A stretch of 24,255 nt of DNA from Condylostoma magnum (taxonomy: Eukaryota > Ciliophora > Heterotrichea > Heterotrichida > Condylostomatidae). A program made the translations under genes and the position numbers. The notes under the pieces were generated by a model. The model was not told where the DNA came from. It did not search any database and saw nothing but the letters and a program-made list of their open reading frames with translations. The stretch's first letter is position 1; each line of letters opens with the position of its first letter. The stretch lies in NCBI GenBank assembly GCA_920105805.1, contig CAKKTI010000289.1, forward strand, positions 1,944-26,198, given 5' to 3'. This document shows positions 1-8,908 of this stretch, piece by piece.

Positions 1-108
1 TTAGACAGGGATGTAATTTTTATACAGAAAGATCCACAAATATTAGAAAAAATCGACTTGCTTAATATAGTTTTGGCAGAAGACAAGAGTGAGTCTTCCC
101 TATCATAG
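1..108 (+). CDS. C-terminal end of an unknown protein (5' truncated)
   Basis: Frame 1 reads as a mixed-charge, helix-like tail (short pieces 'VIFIQKDPQILEKIDLL' and 'NIVLAEDKSES') with no former stop codon until TAG at 106-108. I take that TAG as the end, which leaves 29 nt before the next ATG at 138. I do not recognise the family; only about 35 residues are inside the window. An alternative is that 89-108 is a 20-nt GT..AG intron (it starts GTGAGT and ends ATAG). Removing it would join this frame to the frame of the next gene through AAA and make the two one protein. The A-rich sequence just before ATG 138 resembles the leader of other genes here, so I prefer two genes, weakly. Confidence 0.4.
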   Translation, partial: LDRDVIFIQKDPQILEKIDLLNIVLAEDKSESSLS

Positions 109-137
109 AATTTATAAAGTTTTAGTTAGTTATAAAA

Positions 138-605
138 ATGTCTGAGCTTTAAGAATTATAAGCCCGTATCGAATAAAAGCAAAAGACAATCAAAGTTTTA
201 AAAGATGCTAACTAACAACTATAAGCCAAATTAAGTGTCTAAAGATTTATACTAAAATTTAAAAATCGGTATTTTTAGGAAATTAAGTAAGCTATAAGGG
301 AAGATCCTTACCTTTAACACAATACGATAACATCCTCAGACTATTAAATGCAGGATTATAGCTACGAGGATGATAAAGGGCTCATAACTCAAGATTATGA
401 CTTTGGCTAAAACTTCTTTAGTAGTTAGGATCTTATAAGTGATATAAGTGAAAACTAGACAAAACTTTAATACATAGGATAAATCCAGTACCCTAAACAC
501 CCTTAAAACTAGGCAGCCTTATTCTGTATATTTATACTAATTGCTAATTTACTATTGGCATGGTTTTTCATTTTAAATCTAGGCAAGGTCAACCAAATAA
601 GCTAG
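138..605 (+). CDS. Small coiled-coil protein with a C-terminal membrane anchor
   Basis: With UAR read as Gln this gives about 155 residues. Residues 1-35 form a Gln/Lys-rich coiled coil ('LQELQARIEQKQKTIKVLKD'). The middle is acidic and Ser/Asp/Tyr-rich. Near residues 126-147 there is one strong hydrophobic segment ('FCIFILIANLLLAWFFIL') followed by about eight residues, the layout of a tail-anchored membrane protein. About 15 Gln codons are UAA or UAG. I place the end at TAG 603-605 because the hydrophobic anchor finishes just before it and the next 79 bases contain no G at all, unlike the gene body. No UGA occurs in this frame before the V-ATPase start at 726, so termination here would have to use UAG or UAA. 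Family not recognised; a SNARE-like or organelle-tethering role is possible but unproven. Confidence 0.55.
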
Positions 606-725
606 TTTATTAATTTATCATTTACCTTAAATCTCCACCTCCAAAACCAATAAAACCTAACAACCAACTCCTCTTAAACTTTTTGTAACATATAAGAGCC
701 AAATAAGAAACTCACAATAATAAAT
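606..725 (+). promoter_or_regulatory. Spacer upstream of V-ATPase subunit a, G-free for 79 nt
   Basis: This 120-nt gap between the tail-anchored protein gene and the V-ATPase start has no G on the + strand from 606 to 684 and is rich in CCA, CCT and AAC runs. It must hold the 3' end of the upstream transcript and the promoter and leader of the downstream one. No TATA box or other defined element is recognisable. Confidence 0.35.
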
Positions 726-3155
726 ATGGGCTTACTACGTAGCTTAGATATGGGCTATTACAACCTAATAATACCAGTCAACGCAGCCTGGTCAGTATTG
801 AACGAACTAGGCAAAATTTCAGCTCTACAATTTTCTGACTAGAATCCAGACGTGAATGTTTTCAACCGAGCATATGCAGAAAACATAAGAATTTGCGAAG
901 ATGTTGAAAGACGAGTAAAAAACATAGAAATGGAGATGGACAAATTTAGCGTTCCTATATTCAAAGTCGACGACAGTCATACAATGTATCGATTTTTAGA
1001 CGAGGACTTAGAACACAAGAGAGTTTCCCCTGCCACTTATTTCCAAAAACTCAACGATAAGATCAGAGCAGCAGAGAGCAATTTGAAAACTCAGATAAAA
1101 AATTATGAGGATGTACAGTCACAGTTGAATGCACTTGAGGAAAATAAGCTGATTTTAGAGTAAATTGGGAATTTTGTTTTACCGGATCAGGCGTAAGAGG
1201 GACACGGACAGTTCTACAAGGTAGCGGGTATACTGGAGAAAAAGGACCAGGAGAGATTCTGGCGCATGGTATACAGAGCTACACGTGGGAATGGTATAGT
1301 GATGTTTGACGACCTGGAGTACCCCCTACGTGACTCAAGAACAGGCGAGTATGTAGATAAAATCATATTCAGAATCCTTCTCATAGGTGAGCGTCAGGGC
1401 CCACTAAGTGCCAAGGTAAACAAAATCTGTGATTCATTCGGGGCCAGGAAAATGCAGGTAATAGACAACCAATACGAGATTAACCAGTAACACACTTAAG
1501 TATAGCAAGAAATAGAGGAAAGTAAGAACGTGGCTTCTATTACCTCGGATGAGATTAGAAGGTAGTTAGAGAAACTGGCCAGATAAGGGAAGTCCAGGGC
1601 CAGTAGGATAGAGTAGATGAAGATGTTTGTGTTGAAGGACAAGGCAATCTACCATGCATTGAATATGTTTACAGAGCGTGGAGGGTTCTTCTATGGTTCA
1701 TGTTGGTGTGCCTTGGAGCAAGAGGATGAGGTAAGAGATGCCTTAGAGGTTTTACAGAGTGGAGAGCTGCATAGGTCAGCTCAGTTTCCAGAGGATTAAA
1801 AGATTCCTACGAGTTTTAGAATGAATGAGTTCACTTAGCCTTTCTAGGAGATTGTAGATACCTATGGAGTTCCTAATTATAAGGAGGCTAACCCGGCTTT
1901 GTTTACATGTGCTACTTTCCCGTTTTTGTTTGGGATTATGTTCGGAGATATAGGACATGGGCTAGTGCTGCTTAGCTTTGCAGTGTACTTATGTCTGTAG
2001 TATGAGCATATATAAAGGGAGAAGGGTACGTTCAAGCCACTGTTGCCTGCCAGGTACATGTTGCTTATGATGGGTATTTGTTCTACGTATTGTGGATCAA
2101 TTTATAACGATTTCTTTGGTATTCCTTTAGATCTGTTTGGATCAAAGTGGGTTAAGCCAGATGATTATGACCATGAAAACCCTAACTCTCCCCAATATAC
2201 AACAGATGGCACCTACCCATATGGAATTGACCCTATTTGGTATAAATCGGACAATGAGCTAGTGTTTTTGAACTCATTCAAGATGAAAGTTGCTGTTATA
2301 TTCGGAGTCAGCCAAATGGTGATGGGAAATTTAATAAAAGGTACAAATGCTATATACTTTAAGAGGCCATTAGACTTTATATTCGAGTTCATACCTCAAA
2401 TCGTATTCATGCTTGGCATTTTTGGGTATATGGTGATCATGATTTTCATCAAATGGGGAATAGACTGGAATTATAACTGGGACAACACTGCTCCTAACCT
2501 AATAACCGTTCTTATGAATATGTTTTTAAAACTAGGATCCCTCGATGATTAAAACGCGCTATGGGACGACAAATCCGGCTAAGAATCCCTTTAACTATTT
2601 TTACTGTCAATAGCTGTACTCATGGTTCCTCTGATGCTTCTACCAAAGCCTTTGATTTTGCGATCTTAACACCAAAGACAGCAGCTTGAGAACTCAATGC
2701 ATTAGAATATACAGGGAAGCTATGCTAATTTTTAGGAAGATGACATATTGGACATGAACCCAAAGCATCAGTTTGACTTTGGGGAAGAATTCATACACCA
2801 GATGATAGAAACCATCGAGTATGTACTCGGAGCTATCAGCAACACTGCCTCGTATCTCAGATTATGGGCATTGTCTTTAGCTCATGGGCAATTATCAAAA
2901 GTGTTTCTAGAGAAGTGTATAATTGGTACTGTTGAAACCGAAAACCCTGCCTTTGTTGTTGTTGGTTTCTTCTTGTTTGCCAATGTTACTGTTGGTGTAT
3001 TAATGTGCATGGACTCCCTGGAATGTTTCCTGCATGCACTCAGATTACATTGGGTAGAGTTCTAGAACAAGTTTTATGGAGGAGATGGGGCCAAGTTCAA
3101 TCCGTTCGACTTCAATAAAGTTTTTATTAATGCTGAGTAGATTTAGTAAATTTGA
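726..3155 (+). CDS. ATP6V0A: V-type proton ATPase subunit a (Vo sector, 100-116 kDa)
   Basis: Subunit a forms the stator and the proton half-channels of the V-ATPase that acidifies vacuoles, endosomes and the contractile-vacuole system. Reading UAR as Gln gives about 804-809 residues in one uninterrupted frame, the normal family size. The start '[12 protein letters not shown]' followed by 'LQFSDQNPDVNVF' matches the family N-terminus, which supports ATG 726. Coiled-coil stator arms fill residues 45-140. The conserved block '[18 protein letters not shown]' precedes the membrane half with '[11 protein letters not shown]'. The proton-path arginine lies in '[14 protein letters not shown]' at R712 (equivalent to yeast Vph1 R735), and the end carries '[17 protein letters not shown]'. 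Gln codons TAG and TAA fall at conserved Gln positions ('FQEIVD', 'EFQNKFY'). The first in-frame TAG after the conserved end is 3138-3140 and the first TGA is 3153-3155; either could end the protein. No intron is needed. Confidence 0.96.
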
Positions 3156-3947
3156 TTAATAATTGGGGGTTATAATAAGGTTAAAGGAGTTTAAGGTTAG
3201 AGTGCTTTGTTGTGTATTATATAAGTCTAGGGGCTTAGCTGTATTTATGTAGTTAAAGAGTGTATAAGAGGGTAGGCTTTAAATTTTTCGATATAAATAT
3301 AATAAAAGCATTAGAAAAGAAGGTAGGCATCTATAATTTGATTGGATGAGTCAGGGATTTAAACAGACAGATTATAATTCATTTCATTAAATATACTACA
3401 AAACTTAAAACTTAGAATAGGAGAAACCATTTGCTAGACCTTGAATCAACTTTGTTAAAATGAGAACTTTAATTCTGATTGCTTCGAGGATTGTTATGGA
3501 TAATGTTTTCATCAGGAAAACTAGTTCAATAATTCTTAGTAGAAACTTGTGTTTGTTTTGGTATTATTTAAAATTATGTTATTAATTGACATAAATCTCT
3601 GCTATATGCTTTAAAGCATTTATGATTATTTATAAGATTATATATGCATATGATGCAACCCTTCAAATGGTGTTAAATGAATGCACGAAATTTGGAATAT
3701 GCAACTGCTCTTCAAAAAAAGCAAAATGTATTATTATTATTGAAATATTAATACATACAATGGGTTATAATAGTTATGATTTAAAAAATTCTAAAATTTG
3801 CCTTTGTTAAAGTAAAATAGTTGATAATAATTTTACAAATTGAATAAAAAGCTCTAATTATTCTAATGCATGCAATTAAAAGCAAAATTATGATGCAAAT
3901 AAGATTCAAAGTAGGATGATGCTATAAGGTAATTTGTATATAATCTA
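3156..3947. other. Gap between convergent genes, mostly without a supported gene
   Basis: About 790 nt lie between the ends of V-ATPase subunit a (+) and the NudE-like gene (-). The first 180 nt are C-poor and G/T-rich on the + strand; the rest is very AT-rich, with an ATT run near 3730. No tRNA-like fold, repeat or conserved motif is visible. One low-confidence reading frame inside it is listed separately. Confidence 0.5.
3247..3843 (+). CDS. Doubtful hypothetical ORF of 198 residues
   Basis: Under the ambiguous code this frame runs from ATG 3247 to TGA 3841-3843 with only one internal UGA and about ten UAR codons, slightly fewer than AT-rich random sequence would give. The first half contains charged stretches such as 'YNKSIRKEGRHLQFDW' and 'EQEKPFARPWINFVKMR' that look protein-like. 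The second half is Ile/Lys/Asn/Cys-rich and looks like translated AT-rich spacer. If real, the protein may stop at TAA 3583-3585 (112 residues). I recognise no family, and the frame may be chance. Confidence 0.25.
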
Positions 3948-4563
3948 TCATTAATAATTATTTACATAAAATAAGCACTGACTATATAATGATTTCATTT
4001 GATCCGTCAAATCATCTACTATCTAATCAGCTTCTTGGAGACAAACTTCATTAACATTAGTTTCTTTTACCTCCCTTAAAGACTTCTTCAATCTATGTAT
4101 TTTTTCTGCAGATCGTTAATTTATATAATCTTTTTCCATGTTAACAATTGCCAACTATTCTACAATATTAAAATTAGTATCTTTCAAGTCTTCTAATTCA
4201 CTATCCTTCTGTCTTAATTTCTCAATAACACTATCATTTTCCATCTCTAGATTTCTTAACGTATATTTGTATTATCTTTAATTATTCTCATATTCCTCCT
4301 ATAACTCTCTTAAATTAGAGCTAGTTAACTCCCTTTCACTGCAGACTTTAATAAATTCATTCTAAGGTAAATCTTACTTATTTGTGTTTAATTTTCTCCT
4401 TCAAATCTTCAATTTACTATTATTTTATATAATGCTATTCTCTAAACTAATTTAATTCCCTCTCCATTTCCTCCTCAAGCATTCCACTCATTTCTATATA
4501 AAGTTTACCTTAAAACTCCTTAAACTCATTCTATAATTTTTCCAACTCAACTTTATAATCCAT
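3948..4563 (-). CDS. NudE/NDEL1-like coiled-coil protein
   Basis: Two exons (4563-4378 and 4361-3948) encode 198-199 residues, almost all predicted coiled coil and rich in Glu, Lys, Gln and Leu. The layout resembles the N-terminal domain of NudE/NDEL1, which binds LIS1 and regulates cytoplasmic dynein. 'EFQGKLYIEMSGMLEEEME' sits where the family has its 'ELE..LE' heptads, and 'LRNLEMENDSVIEKLRQKD' followed by 'IVEQLAIVNMEKDYI' aligns with the family's 'VRELEQANDDLE' and 'RLNQAIERNAFLESEL' blocks. The C-terminal dynein-binding tail of animal NudE is absent or reduced. The reading ends TAA-TGA, so either codon may terminate. The gene lies in tandem downstream of adenosine kinase on the same strand. 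Any dynein-associated coiled-coil protein could look similar, so the family call is moderate. Confidence 0.6.
4362..4377 (-). other. 16-nt spliceosomal intron in the NudE-like gene
   Basis: On the minus strand the 16-nt stretch GTAAGATTTACCTTAG has canonical ends: GTAAG at the 5' side and a pyrimidine-rich CCTTAG at the 3' side. Without removal the frame turns into low-quality sequence and loses the heptad pattern. With removal, the coiled coil continues in register ('KIKHKQ' joined to 'NEFIKVCSE'). Introns of 15-16 nt are known from heterotrich ciliates such as Stentor and Blepharisma. Confidence 0.8.
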
Positions 4564-4869
4564 TTATAAAATTTTACTAGTTATTTGAAAGAGGCTTTAT
4601 ATTAGTTGATTTTAATGATATAGTGGTTTAAAATGCTTGTATATTCTCTAAGGATTTAAAAAGGAAAGCAATCACATATACGAAAAGAAATAGAATAATA
4701 AGTAACTGTATGATAATCAAAGAAATAATGTCCTCATGCAGACAGTTATGATATTGATCAATAAAGTTATAGAATATAATGTTACAATTCCTCTAAATTC
4801 CCTTTATATACTTATCACCTTAAATAAACCATCTACACTCATAAAAGATTACTTTTTGTTATTTTTTAA
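4564..4869. other. Spacer between adenosine kinase and the NudE-like gene
   Basis: About 306 nt of AT-rich sequence between two tandem minus-strand genes. It should contain the adenosine kinase 3' end and the NudE-like promoter. The adenosine kinase frame stays free of UGA until 4719-4717, but its translation here (Ile/Leu/Thr-rich) does not resemble the family. I see no other gene or repeat. Confidence 0.45.
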
Positions 4870-5877
4870 CTAAAAATTAATAAAATTTGGAGGATTAGGA
4901 AATTGAACTCCTTATTGTTAGATTGACTCAAGGGCAGTATAGTGAGCTAATTAGATGCAATTTGAAACCTAAAAGTTTTAAGATAAGCCTGCAAGGAATC
5001 CACCTACAAAAGAATCGCCAGCACCATTGGTATCCTTTATCTAGTCTAGCTCGAGCTAAGGAACTGGATATTGTCAATATTAATCACCATCTGATACTAC
5101 AGTTGCTTCATTTGAGTTGGTAATAATTGCATACATTAATTTCTCCTAGTTTAGCTTTGCTACTCTTTAAGCTATAATTCCACTGTCAACATCCTATATA
5201 GAATTCTTCAATGCAAGAGCTTTAAACTCTTAAAAATTACCAAAAAGAAAGTCAGCTTTTTGTATTATTTCAATAAGTTGATCGTTTGCCTGTTCAATTA
5301 CATTAATTCCGGATATATTGAAAGCAAATACTTTATTCTATGCCATTGAGGCTAAATATTGAACTGATTCAAATTATGATCTCATGAAAAAACCTGTTGT
5401 GTATCAAATATCACAGTTTTATATTAAACTCTAATTTGCAATCAAATGATCAATTGAATAATGTAAACAGGATCCTAATTCAGCTATACATGTTCTCTCA
5501 ATCCCCGTAACCAGAACAAAGCATCTTCCTGTCGGCTATTCAACCTAATGGAAACTTAATTAAATTCTATTGTTTTAAGCTTCATTCTGAAATATTTAAG
5601 AATTTTAATCCTAGCCTAAGCAAGTGAAAAAGGTAGTTAAAAGAGGCTCTTAAAGTATTCATTAAGCAGCTTTTAGTGTATTAAAGCCACAGCCTCCTGA
5701 TACTACAGTAACCTCTTACTCTTATTCCAATAATTCAAGCAATGGTAAGTGCTTATGTTATGCTAGGAATTTTGAATCAGGTATTATATCATATTACTAC
5801 AGTAACTGATAATTTGAACGTATGATATAATCAACAATTCCATTATCTATTGCAAAAACTCTTTTGTATTTTTACAT
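4870..5877 (-). CDS. ADK: Adenosine kinase (PfkB/ribokinase family)
   Basis: Phosphorylates adenosine to AMP with ATP in purine salvage, in the cytosol or nucleus. The product is about 335 residues, the usual size. Visible signatures are 'GGCGFNTLKAAQWIL' at residues 60-74, matching the family 'GGATQNSIRVAQWML' nucleoside-binding block, 'QPTGRCFVLVTGIERT', 'ADFLFGNFQEFKALA' (the NExE-like region), and 'DTNGAGDSFVGGFLAG' with the catalytic base at Asp288. W73 in 'AQW' is encoded by TGA at a conserved Trp, good evidence for UGA = Trp. The family normally ends a few residues after 'GVQFPNPPNF', which places the stop at TAG 4872-4870 or TAA 4851-4849. The first in-frame TGA is 51 codons beyond the TAG. 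The gene is divergent from the MFS gene across 54 bp. Confidence 0.94.
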
Positions 5878-5931
5878 TTTTAAATAGCGGCAAATTCTAA
5901 AAGTTTGAAGAAAACGCTCGTAGAATATAAA
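5878..5931. promoter_or_regulatory. 54-bp bidirectional spacer between ADK and MFS genes
   Basis: These 54 bp separate the start codons of two divergent genes, so both promoters and both 5' leaders must fit here or overlap the coding regions. Each start is preceded by an A-rich stretch (TATAAAATGG before the MFS gene, TTTAAAAATG before ADK). No specific factor site is recognisable. Confidence 0.5.
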
Positions 5932-7308
5932 ATGGCTGAAATAGATAGGAAAAACTTTCAGGACCTTGAGAAGATTGTATCTAGATTAAAGTGAGGAAAA
6001 TACTAAAAATTGACCTTCACAACGATGATATTCATTCTTATGTCTGAAGGAATTGAAATGGGTATCTTTTCATTAATGACTCCAATTCTTGAAGATGAAT
6101 GAAATCTGGATAAACTGAACGTTGGTATACTATCAGGTATTATATTTCTAGGATGCTGCATGGGGTCATTGCTGTCTGTTTTTACAATAGATTCAATGGG
6201 CTATATAGACACAATTCGGTTAGGTTTGGCTTTTTAGGTCTTTTTTGGTATTTTTTAAGCTTTTGCGCCAGAATTTTGATCGTTTTGCTTTGCTCGGTTT
6301 TTTGTTGGATTTGGGATGGGAGTTTTCATAAATCCTATTTATGCATTTACTATTGACTTTACTCCGATGAAAACAAGAGGGCTTTGAAACTTACTCTTGC
6401 ATATAGCCGATCCAATTGGATATCTATTACTATTATCACTAGTTGTTGTTATAGCTCCAGATTTGTCGGCAGGAGCTAATTGAAGGTTGATTATCATATT
6501 AGCATCTATTATACCTGCTATATCAGCATTCCTGATATTAATAATTTAACAAGAGTCATTCAGATACTAGCTTAAGAAAGGATAATATGAAGAAGCTATC
6601 AATACTATTAATTCTATTTGTGAGCTAAACAAAATTGAATTTCTTAGTAAAGAGGAAGAATAGATTCTAAGAGATATAGAAATGGAAAAGGAATGTACAG
6701 GTTTTCAATCGTTAAAAATAATGTTTTCCAGTGCAAATTGACTTAAATCAATAGATTTATTCCTGTAAAAAATGATAACAATGGGATTAACATACTCTTT
6801 AGCATTTATGATTGTGAATACAATGAATCTGCAACATACTACAAATATATTCATTATCTATTTATTCTCCGTAGTGGGATAGATATGCGGAAACTTTGTA
6901 ATGTCCTTCCTTATAGACTACAAGAATATAGGAAGAAGAAAGATTTTAGTATATGTAAGTGTAATGGCCTGTGTACTGTCCATTTTGTGTATTTTTATTG
7001 AAAATATTATAGCTATAGGTCTTTTAACAGTTGGAATGTCTGTTCTATTTGATTTAAGTTAGAATATTGTTGTGATTTATGTTTTAGAGATTTATAGTAC
7101 TAGAATTAGAGGAGCTGCAAGCTCTTTTACCTATATTGCTGGAAGATTGTTTACAGCTCTGATGCCAATTATGCTTGAAGCCAGTGAGGAAATAGTAGAA
7201 TAGGGATCTTACATTTTAGTTTCTTTTATTAGCATTGTTCAAACAATCTTAGTACTAATAATGAGATACGAAACAAATCAACGAGAGTTAGATACTTTAA
7301 TTAGTTAA
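5932..7308 (+). CDS. MFS transporter, SV2/SLC22-like
   Basis: About 458 residues with roughly 12 membrane segments, consistent with a small-molecule or organic-ion transporter in the plasma or vacuolar membrane. The N-terminal half has 'MSEGIEMGIFSLMTPILEDEW' (split here: residues MSEGIEMGIF then SLMTPILEDEW), a degenerate loop 2-3 motif ('FTIDSMGYIDTIR'), then 'FFVGFGMGVFINPIYAF' and 'TPMKTRGLWNLL', typical of SV2/SLC22 proteins. A charged central loop at residues 205-255 separates the halves. The C-terminal half keeps 'FLIDYKNIGRRK' and ends 'MRYETNQRELDTLIS'. Several Trp residues are TGA ('EDEWNLD', 'GLWNLL', 'GANWRL'). I end it at TAA 7306-7308, because the next 45 codons hold seven UAR codons and reach TGA 7441-7443 only by overlapping the convergent CoA-transferase gene by 17 nt. 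Substrate cannot be inferred. Confidence 0.88.
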
Positions 7309-7426
7309 TTTAGCATTTAAATTTAACTATCTTTTGCCTTTCCTAAGTGTTTTATTTAACAATAACATCTATTAATAAAGTATTAAAAAGAATGCAATAG
7401 ACTGCTAACAATATTAAACTAAAAAT

Positions 7427-8842
7427 TCATTAAAATTCTGTGACTGAGCTTGCTACCTTAAAATCACATTGTGTAAGACATTTTACTTCATCTATGCTTG
7501 AATCCTTTGATATTTCTATCAATGTAAAACCATCCTTGAATTAAAACACAGCTTTTTCAGTAATAAGAATATCTACAACCTAAGATCCTGTTAAAGGATA
7601 AGTGCATTCTTTAAGTATTTTAGGATTACTTTTATTAGTATGCTCCATTGCAACAATAACTTTAGCTCCGGAACTTACTAAATCCATTCCTCCCCCAATA
7701 CCTTTAATGGATCCTTCGGGAATATAAAAATTAGCTAAATCTCCTTTTTATGATACTTGCATCCCTCCTATAACACATGCATTGATATGTCCACCTCTGA
7801 TAATGTTAAAGCTGGTTCAACTATCAAAGAAAGAATGACCTTTGATAGCACTAACAGTTTCCCGGGATGCATTTATTAAATTTCACTGCACTTCATCTAC
7901 AGCTGGAAACCCTCCTACTCCTAATAATCCGTTTTCACATTATATTATAATACTATCATCAATATAATTCGATACAAGAGTAGGTATACCTATTCCTAGG
8001 TTAGCATAACTGTTTGGTTTTAACTCCATTGCAGCTCTTTTAGCAATCTTATGTCTTATATTATCTTAATTCTAGTCCTATAGGCCTTAATTAGTTGCCA
8101 AATGGTCAATTATTTCACGTTTACGACTAGAAAGTGTTAAATAATCAATATAAATGCCAGGACAATGTATGTCATAGGGCTCAATATCTCCAATTTCGCA
8201 TATTTGATCAACCTCAGCAATAGTTATATTAGCAGCCTAGCTCATAACAGTATTGAAATTATGAGAAACTTTATCAAATCTTAAATTTCCCAGTTTGTCA
8301 GCTGTATTTGCTCTGATTAATGCAAAATCTAGCTTAATAGATTCTTCCAATACATAATCTCTTCCCTCAAACTACTTTGTTTCTTTTGGTTAGCTGTATT
8401 TAACTACTTACCCATTATCATATCTTTGTGGTAGTCCTCCATTGCTTATTATAGTGTTAAATCCTGTTCTAGTATAAAATCCTGGAATTCCAGCTCCTCC
8501 TGATCTTAATTTCTCAGCTAGTGTGCCCATTGGGCATAATTCTAATTCTATTTATCCACTTCGAAATTAACTCAACAATTCTTAGCTATGTCCTATATAG
8601 CTTCCAGTTATTTTTTTCACTTTTCTAGCTTTTAGCAACTCATCTGCTCCGTAGCCAACTCCACCTGCATCGTTTATTACTAGATGCAAGTCTTTTATTT
8701 CAGAATTCACTATCTAGTGTATTAAAGAGTCTGGGACCCCAGGGTAACCAAATCCTGGTATTCCTATAGTACTATTTGAAGGAATTAAGGCAGAAATACC
8801 GGTTTTTAAGTACTTATAACTTTAAGAAGCCTTTTTCATCAT
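7427..8842 (-). CDS. OXCT1: Succinyl-CoA:3-ketoacid CoA-transferase (SCOT)
   Basis: Transfers CoA from succinyl-CoA to acetoacetate, the activating step of ketone-body use, normally in mitochondria. The protein has 470-471 residues in a single exon. The alpha half (residues 1-240) carries '[16 protein letters not shown]' and '[14 protein letters not shown]'. After a linker the beta half (from about 255) carries '[16 protein letters not shown]', '[12 protein letters not shown]' with the catalytic Glu at about residue 303, '[17 protein letters not shown]' and 'GIGGGMDLV'. Two conserved-region Trp residues are TGA. Fusion of the two halves in one chain matches eukaryotic SCOT. The N-terminus is short and not strongly basic or amphipathic, so a mitochondrial presequence is not obvious. 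The gene ends TAA-TGA; two adjacent ATGs (8842 and 8839) start it. Confidence 0.95.
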
Positions 8843-8908
8843 ATTGGGAAAATGTATACAATTTTAACTCACTGTTAATAAATATTTTTTTTCCTTATAC
8901 TTAAAAAT
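8843..8908. promoter_or_regulatory. 66-bp bidirectional spacer between SCOT and receptor genes
   Basis: The start codons of two divergent genes are only 66 bp apart. The spacer is AT-rich with a T run at 8886-8892, read as A on the minus strand. Both promoters must be compact or lie partly within coding sequence. No defined motif recognised. Confidence 0.45.

Noticed and set aside
138-3155. A fused tail-anchored protein plus V-ATPase subunit a
   Set aside because: The V-ATPase N-terminus at 726 is family-typical, and the 120 nt before it look like spacer, so two genes are more likely.
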